A DNA stretch of 64,000 bases from Halomonas litopenaei (GCF_003045775.1 NZ_PXNS01000012.1:1-64000); one strand, 5' to 3'. Shown: positions 35,877 through 45,523, numbered from the stretch's first letter. Numbers and translations: made by a program. The notes: generated from the sequence alone by a model not told the origin.

Positions 35877-35915
35877 GCGCGGGGCCGGGTGCTGATTGGA
35901 TAGCGCGGGGCCGGG
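35877..35915. repeat. Duplicated GC-rich 13-mer, 26-bp period
   Basis: GCGCGGGGCCGGG occurs at 35877-35889 and 35903-35915, directly after the 39-bp array and before the end of the diguanylate cyclase gene. Confidence 0.6.
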
Positions 35916-35964
35916 CGCTGTAGCGAGAGCGCTTCAGGCCCCTCCAGGCGGCTTGCCCGGCCGG

Positions 35965-38259
35965 CTAGTCGTTCTCGTGAGGCGTGGCGAGTGCGATGCG
36001 CGCCCGCCCTGCGTGCTTGGCCCGGTACAGGGCGCTGTCTGCCATCGCCAGCAGGCAGCTCGGATCGTCGCTGGTGGCCGGGAAGCTGGCGATGCCGCAG
36101 GATACCGATACCGTACCCAGGCTCTGGCCCTCGTGGCGGAAGCTCGCGCTGGCCAGGGCGTGGCACATGCGCTGCATGCGATGGTGAGCGTCGTCGGCCT
36201 CGGCGCCGGGCAGCAGCACGACGAACTCCTCTCCACCAAAGCGACAGACCACGTCGATGTCACGAAAGCTGTTGGCCAGCATTCTGCCAACCCCTTCAAG
36301 CACCGTGTCACCCGCCGCATGACCATAGCGATCATTGAATTTCTTGAAGTGGTCGATGTCCAGGATGACCACCGCCAAGGGGCTCTTCTTGCGCAACGAA
36401 ATAGCCGTCTCGTGGGCAAAAAGCTCATCGAAGTAGCGACGATTGTGCAGTCCGGTCAGATCATCGCGATAGGATAGCGCCGATAGTTCTTCCTGCAGGG
36501 CGATGCTCGACAATACCAGGGCCAGGCGGCTGACGCCGAGTTCGATGAAGCTGCGGGTGCGATCCCAGTACTGCGGGCGCTTGACCAGTGGCCCGTCGGG
36601 CACGACGCAGATCACGCCCAGTCGGCGGTGCTGGCGATCCGGGCCGGTCAAGTCCAACGGAAAGATCCAGTGAGGCAGGTTGTCGGCAGTGGAAGGTGCC
36701 GAAGGGTCCGAGGGCGGCCTCCTGGTGGAGATCGTGAGCAGGTCGTCCAGGGCGGGCAGGCTTTCTTCCGTGCGCGTTCGAAGCGGCGGAATCGCGGTGG
36801 TGTCCAGCCAAGCCGGGGGGCGATAGGTGGTGGGCCAGAACAGTTCCAGCGTCATGTTGTCCGGCTGATCCTGAGGCCGGTAGAAGGCGCCCTGCATCGG
36901 TTCCAGTATCTCCGGCATGGCCCGCTGGGTCAGGCATAGCGCTTCCTCGAGGCTGGTGCATGCCTGCAGCGTGTCGATCAGACTGGCCAGTCGCTGGGTC
37001 TTGTGGTGTTCGGTGGCCAGCACCAGGGCACGTTGTCTCTCCTGTTCTGCGAGGCTTTCCAGTTGCCGGGTACGCTCGGCCACCTCTTGCTCCAGGTGAT
37101 CGTTAAGTCGCTGCAACTGGCGTTGGGAGCGAGCATAGTGGCGCGTGGAGATGACGATCATGGCGACGATGAAGGCCAGGGCACCAAGATGCACCGGTAC
37201 ACTGATCCAGCCCACCAGGCCGTGGGCCACCAGCATGTCGGTGATGGCGATGGCAGCAAAGATGGCGTAGCTCGCGACGATCAGGCGTTGGTCGCTGTCG
37301 AACTCTCGTCGATAGCGAAACAGCCAGCGTGCCATATAGGCCAGCGCCCCGAGCAGTATCAGGTCGAACAAGGGAAAGGTCGGAGGAAGCGATACCACGT
37401 CCAGCATCGCCAGCGCCGGGGCGATGATGGCGTAGGCCAGCAAGCCTAGCCACAGACGTCGCATGCCCTGTCGCGGGATCTGCGGAAACCAGTGCTCGAG
37501 GATCAGCGCCATGGCCACCGGCAACGAAAAATAGGCGATGGCGGCCACATAGTCCCATGCCAGGGGCGCGAACACGATCAGTTGGCTGGCGTCGCTCTCG
37601 GCCAGCACCATGAGTCCGACCGCCAGCGAGAAGAGCCCGAGGCTACCCAGCCGCCAGCGTTCGGGCTGGGTCAGGATCAATACGAGCGCCAGGGCTGCGA
37701 CGATCAGGCAGGCAAGCGCGATCACCAGTTCGCCCTTGGTGGCCTCGAGAATCGAGGGCAGTATCCGTGACTGTTCCATGATCACGACCTTGCCCCAAAG
37801 CCCGATGTCCTTGTAGGACGACTTCAGGCGCAGGTACAGGGTCTTGCCCTGGGTGGGCGAGGGCAGCTCGATGGCGTGCCAGGTCCAGCCGGCGAAGGCC
37901 CCGGCGTCCGGTCCTTCGAGCTGACCGTGGCGATAGACGTGTTGCCCATCGACGTAGGCTTCGGCGACCAGGTTGAGGCTTGAGACGAACAGCGCCGGCT
38001 GAAGCCAGTCACCGGCGGGCAACTCCCGACGCAGCCAGAGGCTGTCGCGACCGTCACGACCAGGGGGATTGCCGATGCCCTCCAGGGACTTCCATTCCCC
38101 TTCAGCGGCGGTGAGCCACTCAAATTCTCCGTCAGGAGTGCGGGGCGAGTCCCCCCAACGATATTGCCAGTCATCATTCAACGCGAGCTCGCCAGCCAGT
38201 ACCTGACTGCCGGGCAGCCAGAGCAGGGCGAGTACAAGAAGCGTGATGCAGCGGAACAT
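35965..38259 (-). CDS. Membrane diguanylate cyclase with 7TM sensor region and GGEEF domain
   Basis: I start at the ATG at 38259 (MFRCITLLVLALLWLPGSQV), which begins a signal peptide; in-frame codons further upstream reach into the yejF gene and do not look coding. The 764-residue product has a periplasmic beta-sandwich-like region, about seven membrane segments, a coiled coil (residues near 385-430), a GAF-like region and a C-terminal GGDEF domain. The active site reads GGEEF, with an inhibitory RxxD (RDID) five residues before it, so it should make c-di-GMP under product feedback. It resembles 7TMR-DISM cyclases. Confidence 0.85.
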   Translation of the reverse strand: MFRCITLLVLALLWLPGSQVLAGELALNDDWQYRWGDSPRTPDGEFEWLTAAEGEWKSLEGIGNPPGRDGRDSLWLRRELPAGDWLQPALFVSSLNLVAEAYVDGQHVYRHGQLEGPDAGAFAGWTWHAIELPSPTQGKTLYLRLKSSYKDIGLWGKVVIMEQSRILPSILEATKGELVIALACLIVAALALVLILTQPERWRLGSLGLFSLAVGLMVLAESDASQLIVFAPLAWDYVAAIAYFSLPVAMALILEHWFPQIPRQGMRRLWLGLLAYAIIAPALAMLDVVSLPPTFPLFDLILLGALAYMARWLFRYRREFDSDQRLIVASYAIFAAIAITDMLVAHGLVGWISVPVHLGALAFIVAMIVISTRHYARSQRQLQRLNDHLEQEVAERTRQLESLAEQERQRALVLATEHHKTQRLASLIDTLQACTSLEEALCLTQRAMPEILEPMQGAFYRPQDQPDNMTLELFWPTTYRPPAWLDTTAIPPLRTRTEESLPALDDLLTISTRRPPSDPSAPSTADNLPHWIFPLDLTGPDRQHRRLGVICVVPDGPLVKRPQYWDRTRSFIELGVSRLALVLSSIALQEELSALSYRDDLTGLHNRRYFDELFAHETAISLRKKSPLAVVILDIDHFKKFNDRYGHAAGDTVLEGVGRMLANSFRDIDVVCRFGGEEFVVLLPGAEADDAHHRMQRMCHALASASFRHEGQSLGTVSVSCGIASFPATSDDPSCLLAMADSALYRAKHAGRARIALATPHEND

Positions 38260-38464
38260 GGCGAGACCTATGGACGGTAACCCGGCCAGTATAGAACGAG
38301 GTGGCAATAACAACATTCGACGGCATAGTCGAAAGAATAAACGTTTGAGGCCTGGACGGCCCCAGTCCCGGCATGAACCGCCATGGAGCGCATTTGGCTG
38401 CAACCGCGCTCGGATGCCATGCCTTCTACCGCCCCCTGTCGGGACACCTCCTGTCAGCCTTGCT

Positions 38465-40054
38465 TCAACCCTGGGGCACAAGCCCCGCTGCCTTGACCAG
38501 AGCCCTGGTGTAGGGATCGGCCGGCCGGGAAAGTACGTCCATGCAGGGCCCCTGTTCGATCAGGCGGCCTTCCTTCAGCACCATCACCCTGTGGGCCATG
38601 GCGCGCACCACCGCCAGGTCGTGGCTGATGAACAGATAGCTCAGTCCGCGCCGTGCCTGGAGGTCCCTGAGCAGGGCGATCAGTTGTTTCTGCACTGTCC
38701 TGTCCAGTGCCGAGGTCGGTTCATCGAGTACGATCAGGCGCGGCTCGAGGATGATCGCTCGGGCCACCGCGATGCGTTGGCGCTGACCGCCGGAGAACTC
38801 GTGGGGATAGCGTTGGGCGACGTGTTCGGGGAGCTCCACCTCACGCAAGGTCGCACGGACCCGAGCGCTGACTTCCTGCTCGGAAAGCTCAGGCTGATGA
38901 TAGCGAAGTCCCTCGCTGATGATATCCGCCACCGGCATTCGCGGAGAGAGAGAGCCGTAGGGATCCTGGAACACGATCTGCAGATTTCTGCGCTGCTGGC
39001 GCAGTGCCTTGCCCGATAGCTGATCCAGCCTGGCGCCGGCGAAGTCGATGACCCCCTTGGCCTGGTTCAGGCGCAGCAGAGCGGAGGCCAGGGTGGTCTT
39101 GCCGGAACCCGATTCGCCGACCACGCCCAGGGTCTCGCCGGCGGCGATGTGCAAGTCCAGCGGGGCCAGCGCTTCGAAGCCAGGCTGGCGACGCTGGAAC
39201 AGGCGTCGGCGCCGTTCGAAGGTGACGCTTAGCTGGCGGGCCTCGATCAGGGTCGGGGCATCGCCACAGGGGGTCGGGACACCTTCCGGCTCGGCGTCCA
39301 GCAACTCCCGCGCGTGGGCGCTCTGGGGGGATTGGAAGACCCGCTCGACGGTCCCGGTTTCCTGGTGCTCGCCATGACGCATGACACACACGCGATCGGC
39401 GTGTCGACGCACCAGATTCAGGTCGTGGGTGATGAACAGCATGCCCATGCCGTGGTGATCACGCAGCTCGGCCAGCAGGGCGAGTACCTCCTGCTGTACG
39501 GTCACGTCCAGGGCGGTGGTGGGTTCATCGGCCACCAGCAGCTCAGGCTGGTTGGCGATGGCCATGGCGATCATTACCCGCTGACGCTGCCCGCCGGAAA
39601 GCTGGTGGGGCCAGGCATCGAGCAGTTCCTCGGCTCGCGGCAGTCTTACCTGTTCCAGCAGTTCGCGGCAGCGGTGGCGAGCCCCGCGGCCTCGCAGGCC
39701 CTGGTGCAGGCGCAGGGTCTCCGCCAGCTGTCGTCCGATGGTGTGCAGCGGATTGAGCGAGGTCATCGGCTCCTGAAACACGAAACCGACGCGGTTGCCG
39801 AGCAGCCCCTGCCATTTGCGCGGCGTCAGCCGCGACAGGTCGGTGTCGCCGAGCCATCTACCGCCTTTGATTGTGGCGTTGGGCGGCAGCAGGTTGAGCG
39901 CGCCAAGCGCGGTGACCGACTTGCCGGACCCCGACTCACCCACCAGCGCCAGGGTCTCTCCGCGCCTGACGTCCAGCGACAGTTCCTTGACCACGGTGGT
40001 GTCGCCGAAGCCGATCGACAGCCGATCCAGCGACAGCAGGGTGTCATTGTTCAT
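38465..40054 (-). CDS. yejF: Peptide ABC transporter, double ATPase (YejF)
   Basis: YejF energises the YejABEF oligopeptide importer. The 529-residue product contains two ATP-binding cassettes, each with Walker A (GESGSGKS), LSGGQRQRVMIAMAIA or FSGGQRQRIAVARAII, and Walker B. It starts 11 bp inside yejE. Length matches E. coli YejF (529). It is the last gene of the yejABEF operon. Confidence 0.93.
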   Translation of the reverse strand: MNNDTLLSLDRLSIGFGDTTVVKELSLDVRRGETLALVGESGSGKSVTALGALNLLPPNATIKGGRWLGDTDLSRLTPRKWQGLLGNRVGFVFQEPMTSLNPLHTIGRQLAETLRLHQGLRGRGARHRCRELLEQVRLPRAEELLDAWPHQLSGGQRQRVMIAMAIANQPELLVADEPTTALDVTVQQEVLALLAELRDHHGMGMLFITHDLNLVRRHADRVCVMRHGEHQETGTVERVFQSPQSAHARELLDAEPEGVPTPCGDAPTLIEARQLSVTFERRRRLFQRRQPGFEALAPLDLHIAAGETLGVVGESGSGKTTLASALLRLNQAKGVIDFAGARLDQLSGKALRQQRRNLQIVFQDPYGSLSPRMPVADIISEGLRYHQPELSEQEVSARVRATLREVELPEHVAQRYPHEFSGGQRQRIAVARAIILEPRLIVLDEPTSALDRTVQKQLIALLRDLQARRGLSYLFISHDLAVVRAMAHRVMVLKEGRLIEQGPCMDVLSRPADPYTRALVKAAGLVPQG

Positions 40055-41117
40055 GCGCGGGGCTTCCTTGCGGTGTCGTGTTGCCGCTGGCGCTTTGGAC
40101 GTGGCGCGGATCGAAGGCGTCGCGAATCCCCTCGCCGATAAATACCAGCAGCGACAGCATGACCGCCAGGGTCATGAAGGCGGTAATCCCAAGCCATGGC
40201 GCCTGGAGGTTGTTCTTGCCCTGGGCCACCAGCTCGCCCAGGGAAGGCGAACCTGGCGGCAGCCCGAAGCCGAGAAAATCCAGCGCCGTGAGGGTGGTGA
40301 TGGCGCCGGTGAAGAGGAAGGGTATGAAGGTCAGGGTCGCCACCATGGCGTTGGGCAGCACATGGCGCCACATGATCAGATGCGACGGCAGCCCCATGGC
40401 CTTGGCCGCCCGTACGTACTCCAGATTGCGCGCACGCAGAAACTCGGCACGCACGATATCCACTAGTCCGAGCCAGGAAAACAGCAGCATGATCCCGAGC
40501 AGCCACCACAGATTGGGTTCCACCAGGCTGGCCAGGATGATCAGCAGGAACAGCACCGGCAAACCCGACCATATCTCGGTCAGGCGCTGGCCGATCAGGT
40601 CGACCTTGCCGCCGAAATAGCCCTGCACCCCGCCGGCCAGCACCCCCAGCACCAGCGACCCGGCGGTCAGCACCAGAGCAAAGATCACCGACAGGCGAAA
40701 GCCGTAGATCACCCGCGCCAGCACGTCACGTCCCTGGTCATCGGTACCCAGCCAATGGCGGCCATCCGGGGGTGACGGCGCAGGGTGGTCGAGATACTCG
40801 TCCAGGGTGTCGTAGGAGAACGGAATCGGCGCCCACAGCATCCAGCCATCCGACTCGATGGCGTTGCGGGTGAAGTCATCGTGATAGTCGGCCGCGGTCG
40901 GCAGAAAGCCGTCGAAGACGGTATCCGGATAGTCGACCAGCATCGGGAAGTACCATTGCTGCTGATACTGCACCAGCAGCGGCTTGTCATTGGCGATGAG
41001 TTCGGCCCCGAGGCTGAGCACGAACAGTAGGCCGAAGGCCCACAGTGACCACCAGGCACGGCGCTGGTGGCGAAAGACGGCGAGGCGACGGCGGGTGATG
41101 GGAGAAAGGCTAGGCAC
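40044..41117 (-). CDS. yejE: Peptide ABC transporter permease (YejE)
   Basis: The 357-residue inner-membrane permease has about six segments and a large periplasmic loop after the first, typical of the DppC/YejE type. The EAA-like loop is YVRAAKAMGLPSHLIMWRH. It uses a GTG start at 41117, 2 nt after yejB, and overlaps yejF at its end. Confidence 0.92.
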   Translation of the reverse strand: MPSLSPITRRRLAVFRHQRRAWWSLWAFGLLFVLSLGAELIANDKPLLVQYQQQWYFPMLVDYPDTVFDGFLPTAADYHDDFTRNAIESDGWMLWAPIPFSYDTLDEYLDHPAPSPPDGRHWLGTDDQGRDVLARVIYGFRLSVIFALVLTAGSLVLGVLAGGVQGYFGGKVDLIGQRLTEIWSGLPVLFLLIILASLVEPNLWWLLGIMLLFSWLGLVDIVRAEFLRARNLEYVRAAKAMGLPSHLIMWRHVLPNAMVATLTFIPFLFTGAITTLTALDFLGFGLPPGSPSLGELVAQGKNNLQAPWLGITAFMTLAVMLSLLVFIGEGIRDAFDPRHVQSASGNTTPQGSPAHEQ

Positions 41118-41119
41118 GA

Positions 41120-42193
41120 TCAGGATTCCCGTGTCTCGAAGTCGATGCGCGGATCCACCCAGACGTACGTCAGGTCGGAAACCAGTTTGAGTATCAGGCC
41201 GATCAGGGTGTAGAGGTAGAGGGTGCCGAAGATCACCGGATAGTCACGCTGCATGACCGCCTCGAAACCGAGCAGGCCCAGCCCGTTGAGCGAGAAGATC
41301 ACCTCGATCAACAGCGAGCCGGTGAAGAAGATCCCGATCAGCGCCGACGGCATCCCGGCAATGATGATCAGCATGGCGTTGCGGAAGACGTGGCCATAGA
41401 GCACCCGCCTGTCGCTGGCACCCTTGGCCCGGGCGGTCAGCACGTACTGGCGGTGGATCTCGTCGAGAAAGCTGTTCTTGGTCAGCATGGTCAGGGTGGC
41501 GAAGCTGCCGATGGCCGAGGCGCTGACCGGCAGCACGATATGCCACAGGTAGTCCTTGACCTTGCCCCAGGCGCTGAGCTCGGAAAAGTCCGGTGACGTC
41601 AGCCCTCGCAGCGGGAAGACGTCGAAGTAGCTGCCGCCGGCGAACAGCACGATCAGCAGGATAGCGAACAGGAAGCCGGGAATGGCGTAGCCGACGATGA
41701 CCAGGCCGGAGGTCCAGACATCGAAGGCGGAGCCGTGTCTCAGGGCCTTGCGTACCCCCAACGGGATCGACACCAGATACACCAGCAGGGTGGTCCACAG
41801 ACCTAGCGAGATCGACACCGGAAGTCGCTCGAACATCAGGGTGGTGACCGCCTCGCCGCGAAAGAAGCTCTCGCCGAAGTCGAAGGTGGCGTAGTCCACC
41901 ATCATGTCGATAAAGCGTTCATGGGCCGGCTTGTCGAAGCCGAACTGCTGCTCAAGCTGGGTGATGAACTGCTCGGGGATCCCGCGGCTGCCGCGAGACT
42001 CGCCGCTATCGATGGTCTCGCCGCCACCGCCCTGCAGGCGCGTACTGGCCTCGCTGGAAAAGCCCTCGAAACGTGCCAGCAACTGGTCGATGGGCCCGCC
42101 CGGCGCGGCCTGGACGATGATGAAGTTGAGCAGCATGATCCCCAGCAGGGTGGGGATCATCAGCAGCAGACGGCGCAGTACGTAGGCACCCAC
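41120..42193 (-). CDS. yejB: Peptide ABC transporter permease (YejB)
   Basis: The 357-residue permease (E. coli 364) begins MGAYVLRRLLLMIPTLLGIM and has the DppB/YejB extracellular segment and the EAA-like loop YVLTARAKGASDRRVLYGHV. A GTG start at 42193 follows AAGGA with 6-nt spacing. It lies 190 bp after yejA, a gap that contains a strong hairpin. Confidence 0.92.
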   Translation of the reverse strand: MGAYVLRRLLLMIPTLLGIMLLNFIIVQAAPGGPIDQLLARFEGFSSEASTRLQGGGGETIDSGESRGSRGIPEQFITQLEQQFGFDKPAHERFIDMMVDYATFDFGESFFRGEAVTTLMFERLPVSISLGLWTTLLVYLVSIPLGVRKALRHGSAFDVWTSGLVIVGYAIPGFLFAILLIVLFAGGSYFDVFPLRGLTSPDFSELSAWGKVKDYLWHIVLPVSASAIGSFATLTMLTKNSFLDEIHRQYVLTARAKGASDRRVLYGHVFRNAMLIIIAGMPSALIGIFFTGSLLIEVIFSLNGLGLLGFEAVMQRDYPVIFGTLYLYTLIGLILKLVSDLTYVWVDPRIDFETRES

Positions 42194-42223
42194 GGCATTT
42201 CCTTGAGGATTGGGTTTGCCAAG

Positions 42224-42252
42224 GCGAAGCGTCGTTTCGCACGACGCTTCGC
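42224..42252 (-). terminator. Strong hairpin between yejA and yejB
   Basis: A 12-bp perfect inverted repeat (42224-42235 with 42241-42252) has a 5-nt loop in the 190-bp gap. Without a T tract on the transcribed strand it is probably an mRNA-stabilising or partial-termination structure. Confidence 0.55.
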
Positions 42253-42383
42253 ACCACCAGAAACATTTTCTGTATCAGGGCCGCCGGCGTGGTCGGGCCT
42301 GCCGTTCGGGCTGGACACGTGCGCCTGCCCTCTGAATCTTTGACCTTCTTACCACAGCACAGCGCCCTTGGGCCGCCGTTGAA

Positions 42384-44210
42384 TCAACGGCTACGCTGAC
42401 GATCCTCGATGACCGCCTCGCGTTCAGGGTCTACCCACCAGGCGCTCAGGTCCAGCGTGTACTCGGGGAAGGGCTCCTGCCAGGCAAACTTGTCCCACAC
42501 CGCGATGCGGTGGGCGGCCAGATGGAACTGCGGGACCACGTAGAAGCCCCAGCGCAGCACTCTGTCCAGCGCCTGGGCGGCGGTGTCCAGTGCCTGGCGC
42601 GAGTCGGCGGCGATCAGGCGATCGACCAGAGCGTCGATGACGGGATCCTGAAGGCCGATCAGATTCCGGCTCTGGGGGCGTTCGGCATACTCGCTGCCCC
42701 AGAACTCACGCTGTTCATTGCCGGGACTCAAGGACTGCGGAAAGCTGCCCACCACCATGTCGAAGTCGAAGCTGCGCAGACGATTGAGGTACTGATTGAC
42801 GTCGACGGTACGGATATTGCCCTGCACCCCCAGTCGGGCCAGCCTTCGCAGCAGCGGTTGGGCGATGCGCTCGAACTGGGTGCTGTAAAGCAGGATCTCG
42901 ACGTGCAGTGGCTCGCCATTCTCGGGGTCGATCATTACCCCGTCACGGGCCTCGTAGCCGGCCTCACGCAGAAGTTCCAGGGCCTTCCTCAGGCGTGGAC
43001 GCATCTCCTGGGGCTGCTGCATCGGCAGTGGCTCGCTGAAGACGCTCTCCGGCAGCTGGTCGCGGAAGGGCTTGAGCAGTGCCAGCTCGTCTTCGGACGG
43101 CAAGCCGGTGGCTTCCATCTCGGAATTCTCGAAGTAGCTGTCGGTGCGCGCATAGGCGTCGTAGAACAGGTTTCTGTTCAGCCAGGGGAAGTCGAAGGCA
43201 AGAGTGATCGCCTCGCGCACGCGGCGATCCTGAAACTTGGCCTTGCGCAGGTTCATGACGTAGGCCTGCATGCCAGCGGGCTGGCCGTCATGGACCTGAA
43301 GCTGCCTGACGAAGCCCTGCTCGCGCGCCGGGAAGTCGTAGGCCGTGGCCCAGTTGCTCGCGGAATTCTCGAGACGGAAGTCGAGATTGCCGGCCTTGAA
43401 GGCCTCCAGTGCCACCGTCTGGTCGCGATAGTAGTCGTAGATCAGCCGTCCGATATTGTGTCGGCCGACGTTGACCGGTACCTCGCTACCCCAGTAGTCG
43501 TCGACGCGCTCGTAGACGATGCGGCGGCCCGGATCGACCTCGGCGATCCGATAGGGGCCGGAGCCGAGCAGCGAATCGCGGGTCACCGCCTCGAAGTCGC
43601 GATCACGCCAGTAATGCTCGGGCAGGATCGGCATCTGGCCCAGGATCAGCGGCAGTTCACGGCTTTCGCTGTCACCGAGGTCGAAGTGCACGGTGTCGCT
43701 GTCGATGGCGGTGACGCTGTCGACATCGCTGTAGTAGGCGCGGTAGAAGGGCTGCCCCTTGGTGGTCAGCGTCTCGAAGCTGAATACCACGTCCTGGGCG
43801 TCCACGGGTTCGCCGTCATGGAAGCGCGCTTCGGGGCGCAGGTCGAACTCGACCCAGCGCCGTTCGGGGTCCAGGCGGATACCCTCGGCCAGGAGCCCAT
43901 ACATGGTGAAGGGCTCTCCCGGGTTCGATTCGAGCAGGGTGTCGTAGATCTGTGTAAGGCCAGAGGCTGGCGTGCCACGAACAATAAACGGATTGGTCGA
44001 ATCGAAGCTGCCCTGGGCGGCGCGAATCAAATCACCGCCTGACGGAGCATCAGGATTGGCATGGGGAAAGTGGCGAAAGTCAGCCGGCAGGGCCGGCTCA
44101 CCATAGAGCGGAAGGGCGTGCACGGTGGGCACGCTGGAAACGTCTGCGGCCTCGCTAGCGGTCGCCAGCAGGGCGCCCAGCAGGCAGGCGCCAATTGCCA
44201 CCTGTCGCAT
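42384..44210 (-). CDS. yejA: Peptide ABC transporter, periplasmic binding protein (YejA)
   Basis: The 608-residue product has an N-terminal signal peptide (MRQVAIGACLLGALLATASEA) and an SBP_bac_5 fold, with FPHANPDAPSGGDLIRAAQG near the start and HDGEPVDAQDVVFSFE as the family signature. It is close in length to E. coli YejA (604). YejABEF imports oligopeptides and, in E. coli, the antibiotic microcin C. The gene lies 45 nt after mltD on the same strand. Confidence 0.93.
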   Translation of the reverse strand: MRQVAIGACLLGALLATASEAADVSSVPTVHALPLYGEPALPADFRHFPHANPDAPSGGDLIRAAQGSFDSTNPFIVRGTPASGLTQIYDTLLESNPGEPFTMYGLLAEGIRLDPERRWVEFDLRPEARFHDGEPVDAQDVVFSFETLTTKGQPFYRAYYSDVDSVTAIDSDTVHFDLGDSESRELPLILGQMPILPEHYWRDRDFEAVTRDSLLGSGPYRIAEVDPGRRIVYERVDDYWGSEVPVNVGRHNIGRLIYDYYRDQTVALEAFKAGNLDFRLENSASNWATAYDFPAREQGFVRQLQVHDGQPAGMQAYVMNLRKAKFQDRRVREAITLAFDFPWLNRNLFYDAYARTDSYFENSEMEATGLPSEDELALLKPFRDQLPESVFSEPLPMQQPQEMRPRLRKALELLREAGYEARDGVMIDPENGEPLHVEILLYSTQFERIAQPLLRRLARLGVQGNIRTVDVNQYLNRLRSFDFDMVVGSFPQSLSPGNEQREFWGSEYAERPQSRNLIGLQDPVIDALVDRLIAADSRQALDTAAQALDRVLRWGFYVVPQFHLAAHRIAVWDKFAWQEPFPEYTLDLSAWWVDPEREAVIEDRQRSR

Positions 44211-44233
44211 GGCGGTGGAGTCCTTGTCCTGAG

Positions 44234-44252
44234 GGGCGCCACCGTGGCGCCC
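44234..44252 (-). terminator. Hairpin between mltD and yejA
   Basis: An 8-bp stem (44234-44241 with 44245-44252) has a 3-nt loop. There is no T tract, so termination would be weak. Confidence 0.4.
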
Positions 44253-44255
44253 GCT

Positions 44256-45449
44256 TTACCGACCGGAAAGTGTCAGTTGCTGACCGGGTTGAAGAGCCTG
44301 CGGGTTGTCGATGCCATTCCAGCGTGCCAGGTCCCGAGGCGAGATGGAATGAAGCATGGCGATGCGGTTCAAGGTGTCTCCGCTCTCGACGACATGGGTC
44401 TCGTCGGAGGCGCTGGCCACTTCGATCTGCCCCAGGTTGCTCAAGGCATTGCGCAGGGTGGCGGCGCTTTCTGCCGGCACCAGAATCTGACGGGTGTGAC
44501 GCGGGTTGACGTTGCGCGACTTGAGTCCGGGGTTCAGTTCGCTCAGCTCGTGGGTGGTCACTCCGGCCAGAGCGGCTGCCTTGTTCAACGAGATCGGTGC
44601 GGTGACCGAGACCTTGGCAAAGGCCGCCGAGCCGCTGATCTCCGGAAGGTTGACGCCATAGCGCTCGGGATCATTGATGATCCGCGAGATGGCCATCAGC
44701 TTCGGCACGTACGCCATGGTCTCCGAGGGCAGGTTGAGATCCCAGTAGTCGCCGGCGAGTCCGCGAGCCTGTGCCGCACGGCGGGCATTGTTGACGGTGC
44801 CGGCGCCGGCGTTGTATGCCGCGAGTGACAACTGAAGGTCGCCCTCGTACCACTGATCCGCCTGCATCTCGATGTAGTCCAGGGCGGCGCGGGTGGAGGC
44901 CACGACATCATTGCGGCCATCCCAGGCACCATTGCGCTTGAGGCCGAGGGCGTCACCGGTACGCGGCATGATCTGCCACAGTCCGACGGCGCCAAAGTGG
45001 CTACGTGCCTTGGGATCGAAGGAGCTCTCGACGAAGGGGATCAGCGCGATCTCGCCCGGCAGACCACGTGATTCGACCTGCTGGGTGATCCAGGCGAGCC
45101 AGGGGCGGGCGCGCTCGGTGATCTCCGCCACGTTATGGGGGCTGTCCTGGTAGTAGTCGATCCATTCCTGCACGCGGGCATTGACCGGCTGGTCCTGCCA
45201 CTGGAAATCCGCCCGCAGACTCGTCCAGGCATCCTGCGGCTCGAGTTCCAGGGCATCCCAGAAGTGGCGAGTCAGGTGTTGATGCGAAGGCGCGGCGCTT
45301 GCGTCAGCGCTGGTTCCGCCATATGGCATGGCGCCACCGGGGGGGAGTGGCGAGGCCTGGGATGTATAGGCACCGGCCATCAACGAGCCAAGGAGGGCCA
45401 GACTGCTGGCCGCGCCAAGAAGTCGTCTACGGGTCGTGTGAAATGTCAT
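44256..45449 (-). CDS. mltD: MltD-type lytic murein transglycosylase with LysM domains
   Basis: The enzyme cleaves peptidoglycan glycan strands with anhydro-muropeptide formation. The 397-residue product has an SLT domain (ALIPFVESSFDPKARS with catalytic Glu, GLWQIMP, LAAYNAGAGTVNNARRAA, YVPKLMA) and at least one C-terminal LysM (THVVESGDTLNRIAMLH). Unlike E. coli MltD there is no lipobox Cys; the N terminus is instead TTRRRLLGAASSLALLG, with a Tat-like Arg cluster and cleavage after SQA. The position beside gloB is conserved in E. coli. Confidence 0.88.
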   Translation of the reverse strand: MTFHTTRRRLLGAASSLALLGSLMAGAYTSQASPLPPGGAMPYGGTSADASAAPSHQHLTRHFWDALELEPQDAWTSLRADFQWQDQPVNARVQEWIDYYQDSPHNVAEITERARPWLAWITQQVESRGLPGEIALIPFVESSFDPKARSHFGAVGLWQIMPRTGDALGLKRNGAWDGRNDVVASTRAALDYIEMQADQWYEGDLQLSLAAYNAGAGTVNNARRAAQARGLAGDYWDLNLPSETMAYVPKLMAISRIINDPERYGVNLPEISGSAAFAKVSVTAPISLNKAAALAGVTTHELSELNPGLKSRNVNPRHTRQILVPAESAATLRNALSNLGQIEVASASDETHVVESGDTLNRIAMLHSISPRDLARWNGIDNPQALQPGQQLTLSGR

Positions 45450-45466
45450 GCGTACAGAAACTCCTG

Positions 45467-45488
45467 GCCCGCGATGCTTATCGCGGGC
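45467..45488 (-). repeat. Inverted repeat just upstream of the mltD ribosome binding site
   Basis: An 8-bp stem (45467-45474 with 45481-45488) lies between gloB and mltD and abuts the AGGAG of mltD, so it could affect mltD translation or end the gloB transcript. Confidence 0.4.
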
Positions 45489-45523
45489 GTCCTGTGGGAC
45501 GATGGTTCAGGACGCCGAGCCGT

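Noticed and set aside
35718..35903. A 61-codon frame across the 39-bp array as a possible repeat peptide gene
   Set aside because: It begins inside rsuA in another frame and lacks a ribosome binding site; the openness follows from the unit length being a multiple of three.
38260..38481. Upstream extension of the diguanylate cyclase to an in-frame start at 38481
   Set aside because: It would overlap the yejF stop and precede a clear signal peptide at 38259; the extra residues are Arg-rich and unlike a protein N terminus.
42510..44042. A 510-codon plus-strand frame opposite yejA
   Set aside because: Antisense to a recognised binding protein; no motif or ribosome binding site.
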